The notes: generated from the letters alone by a model not told the origin. Positions 1 through 8,772 are shown, counted from the first letter of the stretch. The stretch: DNA of 64,000 nucleotides from G963422445 sp963422445 (GCA_963422445.2 OY729512.2:1488001-1552000), one strand, 5' to 3'. Numbers and translations: made by a program.

Positions 1-1174
1 ATTGTGGCGGTGCCGGAATTCCCGACCGCGACGACAACAGGGCGGCGGCGACCGCAAGATCGGCAGCGGGTTCGGCGATTTTCAGGCCACCGGCAATGTT
101 CAGATAAACATCATTTCCGGCAAACGATAGACCGCAACGTGCTTCAAGGACGGCGAGCACCATGGCAAGGCGCCCGGGATCCCACCCGATCACAGCGTGC
201 CGGGGCGTGCCAAAGGGAGACGGGGCGACAAGCGCCTGGACTTCGACCAGAATCGGGCGGGTTCCTTCGATGCCGCTGAACACGCAGGCGCCGGAGACAT
301 CGGCGCGGCGTTCTCCCAGAAACAGCGCGGACGGGTTGGACACTTCGGCGAGACCGCGTTCGGTCATCTCGAAGACGCCGATTTCATTGGTCGGACCGAA
401 ACGGTTCTTGACCGAGCGCAGAATCCGGAACTGGTGACCGCGTTCGCCCTCGAAATACAGCACGGTGTCGCCCATGTGTTCGAGGACGCGCGGCCCGGCG
501 ATTGCTCCTTCTTTCGTGACATGGCCGACGAGGAGCAAAACGATGCCACGCCGCTTGGCAACCCGGATCAGTTCCTGCGCAGCGGTGCGGACCTGCGAGA
601 CGGTTCCGGGCGATGAATCAAGTGCATCGACATACATGGTCTGGATTGAATCGATAACCAGAACTCCCGGAGCATCGGTCTTGTCGATACCGGCGATGAT
701 ATCGCGGATGCTGGTCGCCGCTGCGAGGCGGGCCGGAGCGGTCTCGACCTTCAGCCGGATTGCCCTCATGTGGATCTGATCCAGCGCCTCTTCACCCGAG
801 ACGTAGAGGTAATCGACTGTTTCCGCCAGCCGTGCCACGACCTGCAGCAGAACTGTCGATTTGCCGATGCCCGGGTCACCGCCGATCAGAACGGCCGAGC
901 CGGGGGCCAGCCCGCCTCCAAGAACTCGGTCGAACTCCGAGAGACCCGTTGCCTGGCGCGGCGACCAGTCGAGTGCGCCGGACAGCGGAACCGTCGCGAT
1001 GCCAGTGCCCTTGCTACCGCCACGGCTACCCGGCGGAGCCGCCTTGACAACCTCTTCGATTACCGAATTCCAGGCTTCGCAGGTCGGGCAGCGTCCAGTC
1101 CAGCGCGGATGAATGGCACCGCATTCCTGGCAAACATATTGGGGATTATGTAGGAAAGTGCCGAAATCATTCAT
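1..1174 (-). CDS. radA: DNA repair protein RadA (3' end outside window), N-terminus rebuilt by an IS
   Basis: RadA is a RecA-like ATPase that drives branch migration of recombination intermediates. The visible 391 codons hold the N-terminal zinc finger (CQECG then CPTCEAW), Walker A GDPGIGKST, the RadA motif KNRFGPTNEIG and the start of the Lon-like C-terminal domain (VEVQALV, then GNDVYLNIAGG). The gene runs off the left edge. The first 11 residues, MNDFGTFLHNP, are unlike other RadA proteins: they are read from inside an IS1595-type element and its terminal inverted repeat (1141-1167). The normal start (MARSARQFI, 3629-3603) is stranded on the far side of the element. No strong ribosome-binding site precedes the ATG at 1174. 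The protein is intact from the zinc finger on, so activity is plausible, but expression now depends on IS-borne or read-through transcription. Confidence 0.93.
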   Translation of the reverse strand, partial: MNDFGTFLHNPQYVCQECGAIHPRWTGRCPTCEAWNSVIEEVVKAAPPGSRGGSKGTGIATVPLSGALDWSPRQATGLSEFDRVLGGGLAPGSAVLIGGDPGIGKSTVLLQVVARLAETVDYLYVSGEEALDQIHMRAIRLKVETAPARLAAATSIRDIIAGIDKTDAPGVLVIDSIQTMYVDALDSSPGTVSQVRTAAQELIRVAKRRGIVLLLVGHVTKEGAIAGPRVLEHMGDTVLYFEGERGHQFRILRSVKNRFGPTNEIGVFEMTERGLAEVSNPSALFLGERRADVSGACVFSGIEGTRPILVEVQALVAPSPFGTPRHAVIGWDPGRLAMVLAVLEARCGLSFAGNDVYLNIAGGLKIAEPAADLAVAAALLSSRSGIPAPPQ

Positions 1175-1284
1175 TCTCTGGACTTCGGACTGTCGATGTA
1201 GCAGACGCAAACGGGTTGCACGAGCGCGTCGACCGCTTCCTCGAAGGCGCCGTTCACCCGCATGTCTTCCTCCACCTCCGCCAT
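1171..1284 (-). CDS. Small ORF at the 3' end of IS1595 no. 1
   Basis: Thirty-seven codons beginning MAEVEEDMR and containing FEEAVDALVQP end in a TGA that overlaps the new radA start codon (ATGA). IS1595 transposases are often followed by a short protein with a similar F-x-EAL-x-x-L motif, and the second element here also has an overlapping second ORF (PEALARALL near its start). I therefore read this as the IS second ORF, not as a radA operon gene. The ATGA overlap could couple its translation to radA. The function is unknown and the frame is short. Confidence 0.35.
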   Translation of the reverse strand: MAEVEEDMRVNGAFEEAVDALVQPVCVCYIDSPKSRE

Positions 1285-2244
1285 GCTCGGTTGGTCGTCG
1301 GGACGGCCGATTTCTACGTCGCGGGACGGTTCGCGGCACCTCACGAATGCGCTCCGACCGACAGTCCGTTGTCCGCGGTCAAGTCCCGATAGCGAAGCCG
1401 CTTCCCGTCCATGCCGGAAGCGATCACGGCCATGCTGGCGGTAGTGTCTTCGTCGCGGCGATTGTGCCGCGCCGCGACGTCCTGGATGTCGCGGTTCGGA
1501 TGCTTCGGCGGGGGTTTGTGGACCGTGCCTTGTGGGCTCGCGTCATCATCGACCACAACGACTCCATCCCGTTGCTGTGGACATCGCCGCGGACAAACCC
1601 GGAGAGCGAAGGCGTGACCGTCTCGTGGTCGAACGGCAGTCCCTCGCAGGCGTTGGCATCGTCGCTGTCGACCTTGGCGCCCGGTGCGGCATGGTTGCCG
1701 ACGAAACACTGTCGTGTGGGAGTATCGGTCCGCGCGACCACCTTCGCCGCAACCTGATCGGTCTCCGGTCCTTTGCACTGATCACGACAGTCTTGCCAAC
1801 GGCCCCGTGTCCGGTCCCGGACAACTCTTTCCGCTTCGCGGTGCTCATGGTCTCCCGGCGACCGTCGAAATCGGTCTCGTCCACCTCGACCGGCCCCGCG
1901 AAATCGCCGCCCGTCTCCGCCAGCGCAGCCGGTGCGCAAGGACCCACGCGCTGCGCTGGTTGATGTTCAGGTCGCGATGCCGCTTCATGCGCGATACGCC
2001 CTCAAGATTCGGGGACAGCAAGACGGGGGCGGTCGCCCACACCTGAAAGCCGGGTTCGGAGCCGTCCATGACCGTGCCGGTCTTCGCGCTGAACCGCTTG
2101 GCGCACTCCTTCTCCCGGCAGCGGACGGGCATGGTCTTGTGCGTCGCCCCGGCCGGCACATTCAGCGACCCACAGTGCGGACAGCGACGGTCGATGAACC
2201 ATGCTTCGGCGGGTGCATCGTCAGGAACCTTCCGCATGATCTCA

Positions 2245-3465
2245 TACCAAGCGCGCTCCAAATTGACTCACCATCCCAATATGTTGGGGTGACGGTCCGG
2301 ACGACCTTCATAGACTGTGGTGATCGACTCACCAGCGCCGGAGGATGACGATGAGTGCGGCAACGCCGATAACCTGGACGGCACACACAGCGGACGAGCT
2401 CCACGCGCTTTCGAGGCACTGCGGGGACGCGAAGCAAGCGTCGCGCGCGCGTGCGCTCGCCATGATCATGGAGGGTGCGTCTCGCACGGAGGCGGCTCGG
2501 GCGCAGGGCATGGAGCTTCAAATCCTGCGCGACTGGGTGTTGCGCTACAACACGGAGGGCTTCGACGGCCTCGCGGATCTCCCGCGCGGCGGGAGCGAGG
2601 GCCGGTTGACGGACGCGCAGATCGCCGAGATCGGCGCCTGGATCGAGGCGGGTCCCGAGCTTGAGCGGGACGGTGTGACGCGCTGGCGCGTTCAGGACAT
2701 CTTACGGAAAATCGAGGAGGCCTTCGGGGTCATCTATACGGAGAGCGGTGCCCGTATGATGCTCCGAAGGGCCGGGTTTCGCTTTGTCTCGGGGCGGCCG
2801 GTCCACCCCAAAGCCGACGCGGAGCGGCAGAGGTCGTTCGTGGCGGAGTTCGAGGCACAGTTGACGTCGGCGCTCAGCTCTGAGGCGCTGGCGGGTCCGA
2901 TAGAAATCTGGTTCCAGGACGAAGCGCGCATCGGCCAGAAGGGGATGACGACACGGGTCTGGGCGAATGGGAAGCAGCGTCCGCGCATCCTGCGCGACCA
3001 TCGCTATGGCTACGTCTATCTGTTCGGCGCCACCTGCGCAGAGCGCGGCGTCGGCATCGCCCACGTGGCGGACAGGGCGAACACGGCGTCGATGAACGAG
3101 CATCTGGCGGCGATCGGCGCGGCCGTGGCGCCGGGTGCGCACGGCGTGATTGTGCTGGACGGGGCGGGCTGGCATCGCTCGGGCGACCTTCTCGTTCCCC
3201 CCAACCTGACGCTCGTGCATCTGCCGCCCTACAGTCCGGAACTCAATCCGATGGAGCAGATCATTCTGTTCCTGAAATCGAACCGCTTCGCCAACCGCGT
3301 GTTCAAGAATGTCTCCGCCCTGAGGGACGCCTGCTGGACGGGGTGGCAATGGCTGACCGACCAGCCCGACGTCATCACCAATACAACCCGGCGCAGCTGG
3401 GCCGTAGCCCCATCGTGCTGATCCCGATGCCTCACTGTATCGGTTCATATGACTTGCGTTTGGTA
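2245..3465 (+). mobile_element. IS630-family element nested in IS1595
   Basis: The element starts TACCAAGCGC at 2245 and ends with the inverted GCGTTTGGTA at 3465, so the outermost ten bases are inverted with one mismatch. Both ends carry the TA dinucleotide that IS630/Tc1-mariner elements duplicate. It interrupts the IS1595 transposase just after the residues GISLI; the downstream part continues at EIMRKVPDD. Length is 1221 bp with one transposase gene. It looks complete and younger than its host element. Confidence 0.8.
2345..3421 (+). CDS. IS630-family transposase
   Basis: A 358-residue protein with an N-terminal helix-turn-helix (ASRTEAARAQGM, then LRDWVLRYN) and a DDE catalytic core: D in FQDEARIGQKG, D in VLDGAGWH, E in the PPYSPELNPMEQ block. 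Length and motif spacing fit the family. Start at 2345 or six bases later at 2351; GGAGG at 2341-2345 favours 2351. The gene lies wholly within the TA-bounded element and appears intact, so it may still be active. Confidence 0.93.
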   Translation: MTMSAATPITWTAHTADELHALSRHCGDAKQASRARALAMIMEGASRTEAARAQGMELQILRDWVLRYNTEGFDGLADLPRGGSEGRLTDAQIAEIGAWIEAGPELERDGVTRWRVQDILRKIEEAFGVIYTESGARMMLRRAGFRFVSGRPVHPKADAERQRSFVAEFEAQLTSALSSEALAGPIEIWFQDEARIGQKGMTTRVWANGKQRPRILRDHRYGYVYLFGATCAERGVGIAHVADRANTASMNEHLAAIGAAVAPGAHGVIVLDGAGWHRSGDLLVPPNLTLVHLPPYSPELNPMEQIILFLKSNRFANRVFKNVSALRDACWTGWQWLTDQPDVITNTTRRSWAVAPSC

Positions 3466-3566
3466 TCAATGAGGGAAATACCCTTCGGTGCGTCTTGCCG
3501 AGTACCCTCTGTGTCATGTCCGCTCCCCTCACCATAGCCACAGATCACATGACAGTGCCGAATACC

Positions 3567-3629
3567 TCAAGCGCCATTTCGGCACTGTCCTACATAATCC
3601 CCAATGAATTGACGGGCGGATCGGGCCAT
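3567..3629 (-). pseudogene. Displaced native 5' end of radA
   Basis: Fifteen bases after the mlaF stop, an ATG at 3629 begins MARSARQFI, a typical alphaproteobacterial RadA start that would run straight into the zinc finger (Q-F/Y-I/V-C-Q-E-C). The frame enters the IS at 3602 and stops at 3567-3569 after 20 residues. The last 8 bases before the element (AATTCATT on the minus strand) correspond to AATATGTT on its other side. Five of 8 match, and both encode an aromatic-aliphatic pair after Gln, so I read them as a diverged target duplication. This stub shows that mlaF and radA were adjacent before the insertion. Confidence 0.75.
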
Positions 3630-3644
3630 GTCTGTTTCAGGGTC

Positions 3645-4430
3645 TCATTCCGATGGCGAACCGGCAACGGTCAAGGGGCCGGTGACTCGGCCATGGATGA
3701 ACTGGTCGACACGAGTGTCACCTGATCGGTCGATATCCGCGGCCGGTCCGGTCCAGATGATATGCCCGCCATGCAGCATCGCGATACGGTCGCCGATGCG
3801 GCGGGCACTGTCCATGTCGTGCGTGATCGTCAGTGCTGTGGCACCCAGTTCGCGCACGCATTTGATGATAAGCCGGTCTATCACATCGCCCATGATCGGA
3901 TCGAGGCCGGTGGTCGGCTCGTCAAACAGCAGGATATCCGGGTCGCTGGCGATCGCGCGGGCGAGCGCGACCCGTTTGCGCATGCCGCCTGACAGCGCGC
4001 CGGCGATCAGGTGCGCAACATCGTCACTGAGTCCGACTAGCGCAAGCTTGTCGCGCGCGATCCGGTGCGCGGCGGCCCTTGAACGGCCTTGGGCATTGAT
4101 CAATCCGAAGGCGACATTGTCGAGAACGGACAGGGAGTCGAACAGGGCGCCGTTCTGGAACAGCATGCTCATCCGCTGTCTCGCGGCGGTTCGCCGGCCC
4201 CGTTTCGGTCCAGACATCATCTCTCCGTCGATCGCGATGGTTCCGGAATCGGGCGTGAACAGACCGATCAGGCATTTGATCAGCACCGATTTACCGGTTC
4301 CCGAGCCGCCGATGACGACCATCGACTCGCGCGCCTCCACATCGAGATCAAGTCCGCGCAGAACCTGATTGGATGCGAAGGTCTTGAACAACCCCCGGAT
4401 CGAAATTTTCGGATGCGCACTGTTGCTCAC
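3645..4430 (-). CDS. mlaF: ABC transporter ATP-binding protein, MlaF type
   Basis: ATPase of the Mla system, which moves phospholipids between the outer and inner membranes. The 261 residues show Walker A GGSGTGKS, the Q-loop region MLFQNGALFDSLSV, signature LSGGMRKR, Walker B ILLFDEP followed by TTGLDP, and the switch His in ITHDM. NGALFDSLSV is typical of the MlaF branch. The start at 4430 is 12 bases after the mlaE stop, so the two are translated as an operon. Until the IS insertion, radA followed after 15 bases. Confidence 0.93.
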   Translation of the reverse strand: MSNSAHPKISIRGLFKTFASNQVLRGLDLDVEARESMVVIGGSGTGKSVLIKCLIGLFTPDSGTIAIDGEMMSGPKRGRRTAARQRMSMLFQNGALFDSLSVLDNVAFGLINAQGRSRAAAHRIARDKLALVGLSDDVAHLIAGALSGGMRKRVALARAIASDPDILLFDEPTTGLDPIMGDVIDRLIIKCVRELGATALTITHDMDSARRIGDRIAMLHGGHIIWTGPAADIDRSGDTRVDQFIHGRVTGPLTVAGSPSE

Positions 4431-4442
4431 CCGAACACTCCG

Positions 4443-5216
4443 CTATCGCCTGAAAAACAGTTCGGTGATGCCGTAATTGGCGACCAGAATCAGGATCGAG
4501 GCCGATACCACAGCATTGGTGGTTGCCCGGCCCACGCCCTGCGCGCCGCCGCCGGACTGATAGCCGTGATAACATCCCATGAGTGTGACCAGGAATCCGA
4601 AAGCCGCCGCCTTGACCAGGCCGGAGATGACGTCGATGGGTTCAAGAAACTCGATGGTGCGATGCAAATAGTTTCCGGCGTTGAAACCGAGCTTGTATAC
4701 CCCGACGATGTAGCCGCCGAAAACGCCGATGATGTCGCCGACGAGAACCAGAAACGGCAGACTGACGATGCCCGCGAGAACGCGGGGGACAACGAGATAT
4801 TTGAAGGGGTTGGTGGACAGTGTGGTCAGTGCGTCGATCTGTTCGGTCACCCGCATGGTACCGATCTCGGCGGCCATGGACGCGCCGACCCGTCCTGCCA
4901 CCATCAGACCGGCGAGGACCGGCGCCAGCTCCCGTGTCATCGACAGGACCACCACGGTTGCAACCGCGCTCTCGGCAGAGAAGCGTGCAAAGCCGGTATA
5001 ACTCTGCAACGCAAGAACCATGCCGGAGAACAGTGTTGTCAGGCCGACCACCGGGAGCGAAAAAAAGCCGATGTCGATCAATTGGCGCAATAGCAGGCGC
5101 GGATACCAGGGTGGACGAAAGCAGTGTGAAATCGTGGTTCCGGCAAACAGCCCGAGACGTCCGGTGGCGGCAAGGAAGTCGCAGAACGCGCTGCCGATCG
5201 CGGCGATCGGATTCAT
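4443..5216 (-). CDS. mlaE: ABC transporter permease, MlaE family
   Basis: Inner-membrane permease partner of MlaF, about 257 residues from the ATG at 5216. The frame is open further upstream but only over alr. It has the MlaE hallmarks: LPVVGLTTLFSGMVLALQ, the charged stretch ELAPVLAGLMVAGRVGA, AAEIGTMRVTEQIDAL, and a C-terminus with hydrophobic helices and the GATTNAV-like region (GRATTNAVV). The start codon overlaps the alr stop by four bases (ATGA), indicating translational coupling. The substrate-binding MlaD and MlaC partners are not in this window. Confidence 0.93.
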   Translation of the reverse strand: MNPIAAIGSAFCDFLAATGRLGLFAGTTISHCFRPPWYPRLLLRQLIDIGFFSLPVVGLTTLFSGMVLALQSYTGFARFSAESAVATVVVLSMTRELAPVLAGLMVAGRVGASMAAEIGTMRVTEQIDALTTLSTNPFKYLVVPRVLAGIVSLPFLVLVGDIIGVFGGYIVGVYKLGFNAGNYLHRTIEFLEPIDVISGLVKAAAFGFLVTLMGCYHGYQSGGGAQGVGRATTNAVVSASILILVANYGITELFFRR

Positions 5217-6373
5217 TGCGTCAGAGCCTCCGTAGCATTCGCATCGTCTGTCGCTTCGCTGCCGACATAGATACGGTGATAGCGCTGCCCGAGGCCGGTC
5301 AGGATTTCGTATGAAATCGTGCCGGCTGCCTCGGCCATATCGTCCGGTGTAAAATGATCGCCAATAATTTCGAGCAAGGTGCCCGGCCTTATGGCACCCG
5401 GCGGTGCCTCGGTAATGTCGATGGTGATCAGATCCATTGAAATCCGCGAGACGATCGGCAGCGGGGTCGAGCCGAAATGGACGACACTGCGATTCCCGAG
5501 GCACCGAAGATAGCCGTCGGCATACCCTGCCGCCACGGTCGCGATTGCTGTAATCGTATCAACCTGACAGGCCGCACCATAGCCAACCGTCATGCCGGGC
5601 TTGAGCACCCGGGTCTGAAGGACTCGGCCGAAGACACTGACCACCTGGCGCATGGGATTGGGCTGCCCGGGTTGCGGATTGCCCCCATAGAGCGCGACCC
5701 CGGGACGGGCGAGGTCGAAATGAAAGGCCGACTCCAGGAAAATGCCGGCAGAATTGGCCAAACTCGCGGGCATGGACGGCAGCATGGCGCGGGCCGTCTG
5801 AAACCGCGTCAGTTGTTCAGCATTGGCTGGATGATCTGGCTCGTCGGCGCAGGCGAGATGGCTGATCAGACAACGCCAGTTCGGTGTGCGCAGCAGGTCT
5901 CCAGACTTGACGAGGTGTTCGAGATCGCCCATCGGCAATCCGAGCCGGTTCATTCCGGTATCGACATGGAGCATGGCGTCAAGCGGGCGTCCGCTGCGCA
6001 CGCATTCACCGCACCACAATTCGCACTGTTCAATGTCGTTGATCACGGGAATCAGGTGATGTGCGCGGAACGTGGCTTCACTACCCGCAAGGACTCCATT
6101 CAGCACGGCGATGGTGATGTCATGGTCCGGCAGTACGTTGCGCAGCGCAATGCCTTCGTCAATGGTGGCAACGAAGAAGGTGCGGCATCCAGCCGTAACC
6201 AGAGCCGGCGCGACCTGCGCCGCGCCGGTCCCGTAGGCATTGGCCTTGACCGCGGCGGCGCAGGCGATTTTGCCCAGCCGCCGGCGCAGCAGCTGGTAGT
6301 TGTCAGTGATCGCCTTGAGATCAATACGAAGTATCGACGCGGCAGCCGCACTCCCCGCGTACGCGGTTGCCAT
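5213..6373 (-). CDS. alr: Alanine racemase
   Basis: PLP enzyme converting L-alanine to D-alanine for peptidoglycan. Of 386 residues, the PLP lysine is Lys43 in AAVKANAYGTG; downstream are DTGMNRLGL, the catalytic Tyr region VGYGAA and the C-terminal beta domain (RISMDLITIDIT). Length is normal. Its ATG overlaps the dnaB stop by one base and its stop overlaps mlaE, so it sits mid-operon. The dnaB-alr pairing is common in alphaproteobacteria. Confidence 0.95.
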   Translation of the reverse strand: MATAYAGSAAAASILRIDLKAITDNYQLLRRRLGKIACAAAVKANAYGTGAAQVAPALVTAGCRTFFVATIDEGIALRNVLPDHDITIAVLNGVLAGSEATFRAHHLIPVINDIEQCELWCGECVRSGRPLDAMLHVDTGMNRLGLPMGDLEHLVKSGDLLRTPNWRCLISHLACADEPDHPANAEQLTRFQTARAMLPSMPASLANSAGIFLESAFHFDLARPGVALYGGNPQPGQPNPMRQVVSVFGRVLQTRVLKPGMTVGYGAACQVDTITAIATVAAGYADGYLRCLGNRSVVHFGSTPLPIVSRISMDLITIDITEAPPGAIRPGTLLEIIGDHFTPDDMAEAAGTISYEILTGLGQRYHRIYVGSEATDDANATEALTQ

Positions 6374-7872
6374 CAGTACCGGTCCGGCAGATGGTCGTCT
6401 GCGACGAAGTCCGAGAACTTGGTGGTCGGGCCGTGGAAATGCAGGGTAACGGTGCCGGTCGGTCCGTGACGCTGTTTGCCGATGATGATGTCGGCTTTGC
6501 CATAGGCTTCGTTACAGCGTTTTTTCCAGCGATCATGGCGTTCGTGATATTTGTCCTCGCTTTCATCGGCCTTTTTCATCGGTTCCGATTTCGCAAGATA
6601 GTATTCTTCCCGGAACACGAAGATGACGACATCGGCGTCCTGCTCGATCGACCCGGATTCGCGCAGGTCGGAGAGCACCGGGCGTTTGTCTTCGCGGTTC
6701 TCGACGGCGCGCGACAATTGCGAGAGGGCAAGCACCGGGACGTCCAGTTCCTTGGCGACGGCCTTCAGGCCCCGGCTAATGATGGAGATTTCCTGGACCC
6801 GGTTCTCCGGACGCTGGCCCATCGCGGGACGCATGAGCTGCAGATAATCGACGACGATCAGGCTCAGGCCCTGCTGGCGTTTCAGGCGTCGAGCCCGGGT
6901 TCTGAGCGCCGAAATCGTGAGCGCCGGCGTCTCGTCGATATAGAGCGACGCGGACTCGAGGGTATGACTGGTTTGCACCAGCTTGCCGAAATCCTCCTTC
7001 GATAATTCGCCACGGCGAATTTCTTCCGACGGCAGACCGATATTTTCCGCCAACACCCGGGTTGCGAGTTGGTCCGCGGACATCTCGATCGAAAAGAATG
7101 CGACGACCTGCCGCTCCTGTTGCGCTGTGGTTGCGACATGAAACGCGATATTGGTGGCGAGTGCGGTTTTACCCATTGACGGTCGGCCGGCGAGGATCAG
7201 CAGGTCGGAGGGATGCAGCCCGCCGAGTTTATTGTCGAGCTTTCTGAAACCGGTTGCGACGCCGGCAAGCGACCCGTCCCGTTTGTAGGCCGCGTCGGCC
7301 ATTTCGATCGACGTCCTGAGCGCATCGCGGAATTCGATGAAACCGCTCTCGATCGTCCCGGATTCGGCGAGGGAGAAGAGTCTGCCCTCGGCTTTCTCGA
7401 TCTGGTCTCTGGCCGGGGCGTCGAGATCATGGGCATAGGCGTCATTGACAACATCCTCGCCCAGATCGATCAGTTCGCGCCGGAGGTAGGCGTCGTGGAT
7501 TGTCCGTCCGTAATCCGCTGCATTGATGACGGTGACCACGGAAGTAGCAAGATCGATCAGATATTGAGCACCGTCGACATCCTTCAGCCCGACATCCTGA
7601 TCGAACAGCTGCTTGAGGGTGACCGGGTTGGCCAGTTGTCCGCGGTCGATGAGGTGTCCGCAAGCGGCAAAGATCCGTCCGTGCACCGGGTCGGAGAAAT
7701 GGTCCGGTATGAGAAATTCGGAGACCTGTTCGTAGGCCCTGTTATTGACCAGGATTGCGGCAAGCAAACCTTGTTCGGCTTCAAGGTTATGGGGTTTGTC
7801 CCGATAGGGTGCCGATGCGACTTCGGGCGCTTCCAGACGGGTCACATTCGTGGCGGGTTCCTGATTTGACAT
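6373..7872 (-). CDS. dnaB: Replicative DNA helicase DnaB
   Basis: Hexameric helicase at the replication fork, 499 residues from the ATG at 7872 (MSNQEPATN). The N-terminal primase-interacting domain covers about residues 30-130 (HNLEAEQGLLAAIL). The RecA-like motor has Walker A GRPSMGKTA near residues 229-237, IVVDYLQLM as Walker B, and the arginine-finger region ending in GPTGTVTLHF. A second ATG lies 12 bases upstream (MLPVMSNQ); neither has a strong ribosome-binding site. A 225-bp gap separates it from rplI, so it may also have its own promoter. Confidence 0.95.
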   Translation of the reverse strand: MSNQEPATNVTRLEAPEVASAPYRDKPHNLEAEQGLLAAILVNNRAYEQVSEFLIPDHFSDPVHGRIFAACGHLIDRGQLANPVTLKQLFDQDVGLKDVDGAQYLIDLATSVVTVINAADYGRTIHDAYLRRELIDLGEDVVNDAYAHDLDAPARDQIEKAEGRLFSLAESGTIESGFIEFRDALRTSIEMADAAYKRDGSLAGVATGFRKLDNKLGGLHPSDLLILAGRPSMGKTALATNIAFHVATTAQQERQVVAFFSIEMSADQLATRVLAENIGLPSEEIRRGELSKEDFGKLVQTSHTLESASLYIDETPALTISALRTRARRLKRQQGLSLIVVDYLQLMRPAMGQRPENRVQEISIISRGLKAVAKELDVPVLALSQLSRAVENREDKRPVLSDLRESGSIEQDADVVIFVFREEYYLAKSEPMKKADESEDKYHERHDRWKKRCNEAYGKADIIIGKQRHGPTGTVTLHFHGPTTKFSDFVADDHLPDRY

Positions 7873-7926
7873 GACTGGCAGCATAGCAGGGTCGGTCCCG
7901 GTCTGCACGGAAAAAGAATTCACAGG

Positions 7927-7948
7927 AAAAAATATTATCAATATTTTT
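7927..7948. promoter_or_regulatory. AT-rich palindrome in the rplI-dnaB gap
   Basis: Arms AAAAATATT and AATATTTTT are separated by three bases, in an AT-rich patch about 55 bp upstream of the dnaB start. It stands out against the GC-rich surroundings. It could belong to a dnaB promoter, be a weak hairpin, or be a protein-binding site. I see no consensus promoter that settles it. Confidence 0.35.
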
Positions 7949-8097
7949 CAATAAGATAGGAAACGGAGAAGGTGTGAATAATGGGGAAACTTCCCACAGA
8001 CAGTGCACGGACTCGACAGCCGCCAGATCCGCCAGCTGCCGCGCTCCGGCCGGAAGCCCAGTTCGCGCAGGCGCCGCCGCCCCGATTCGTTGCGGCG

Positions 8098-8724
8098 TCA
8101 GGTTGCCGATTCGGTGTTGCCTGATTCGCTCGCAGTTGCGTCAGTGCTGCCGGTCTTTTCGTTTTCGGTCCGAGCGGCCCTGAACCGGGCGTTGGCTTCC
8201 TCCCGAATGTCGTCTTCGTCCTCGAAGTCTTCGATGGTGCCGACCGCCCGGCCAAGCTGAAGCTGCCGCTTGGCCTCTTCGGCGGTCCGGGCAATGTTGA
8301 CGGTCACCATGACCGAGACTTCCGGATGGAGTTGAATCCTCACCTGTTCGAGGCCGAGGTTTTTCAGGGCGCGATCAAGTACCACCTGCTGGCGCTTTAT
8401 GGTGATACCGTTTTCGATGGTGGCCGCGGCGATGTCACGGGCGGTTACCGAACCGTAGAGCTGGCCGCTTTCGCCGGCGGCCCGGAGCACCGGCACGGTC
8501 AGACCGTTGATCCGCCCGGCGATCTGTTCAGCTTCGGACCGGCGTTCCAGATTCTCCACCTCGAGCTGCGCTCGATCGACTTCGAACAGGGCAAGATTAT
8601 CCCTGGTCTTGCGCAGTGCCTTGCGTTGCGGCAACAGATAGTTACGCGCATAGCCGGGCTTGACAGTGACGACATCGCCCATCTGGCCGAGTTTTTCGAT
8701 TCGTTCGAGAAGAATGATTTCCAT
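8098..8724 (-). CDS. rplI: 50S ribosomal protein L9
   Basis: Large-subunit protein binding 23S rRNA near the base of the L1 stalk. The 208 residues begin MEIILLERIEKLGQMGDVV and contain the family signature GYARNYLLP, then the long connecting helix and the C-terminal domain (TVPVLRAAGESGQLYGSVT). An acidic, low-complexity tail (EDFEDEDDI onwards) makes it longer than the roughly 150 residues of E. coli L9; such tails are common in alphaproteobacteria. It follows the DUF2232 gene by about 48 bases in the rpsF operon. Confidence 0.95.
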   Translation of the reverse strand: MEIILLERIEKLGQMGDVVTVKPGYARNYLLPQRKALRKTRDNLALFEVDRAQLEVENLERRSEAEQIAGRINGLTVPVLRAAGESGQLYGSVTARDIAAATIENGITIKRQQVVLDRALKNLGLEQVRIQLHPEVSVMVTVNIARTAEEAKRQLQLGRAVGTIEDFEDEDDIREEANARFRAARTENEKTGSTDATASESGNTESAT

Positions 8725-8772
8725 GTCATTCGCTCCTGTGGAGGATGATGGGGGTCGTTGACCGAACCGCCT

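Larger units (their letters stand above)
1341..3517 (-). pseudogene. IS1595-family transposase, frameshifted and split by IS630
   Basis: The N-terminus (MTQRVLGKTHRR, from 3517) matches the start of the intact IS1595 transposase at 44049 (MLQKAPGKAHRE). After 3466 the reading is cut by the IS630 element and resumes at 2244 with IMRKVPDDAPAEAWF and a zinc ribbon (CPHCGS then CREKEC). Later parts lie in different frames: EVDETDFDGR, then the conserved NGMESLWSMM, then a C-terminus ending near 1341 (RLRYRDL). At least three frameshifts are needed, so it is not functional. The family recognises its ends through the zinc ribbon and cuts with a DDE-type domain. Confidence 0.85.
1141..3602 (-). mobile_element. 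IS1595-family element no. 1, degraded, interrupted by an IS630 element
   Basis: The ends are terminal inverted repeats of about 27 bp beginning GGGGATTATGTAGGA, at 1141-1167 and 3576-3602, with one mismatch. They resemble the ends of the second IS1595 element in this window (GGGGATTACATACATAGG). Without the nested IS630 (2245-3465) the element is about 1.24 kb. It holds a broken transposase on the minus strand and a short downstream ORF. It is inserted in codon 10 of radA and flanked by imperfect 8-bp copies, 8 bp being the usual IS1595 duplication length. The divergence of those copies and the many frameshifts suggest an old insertion. Confidence 0.8.

Noticed and set aside
4089..5093. Long plus-strand frame opposite mlaF/mlaE
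   Set aside because: Antisense shadow of two well-supported genes; Asp/His/Gln-rich translation without domain signals.
7938..8294. 118-codon minus-strand frame covering the end of rplI
   Set aside because: Low-complexity Arg/Pro/Ser product out of frame with rplI and without homology.
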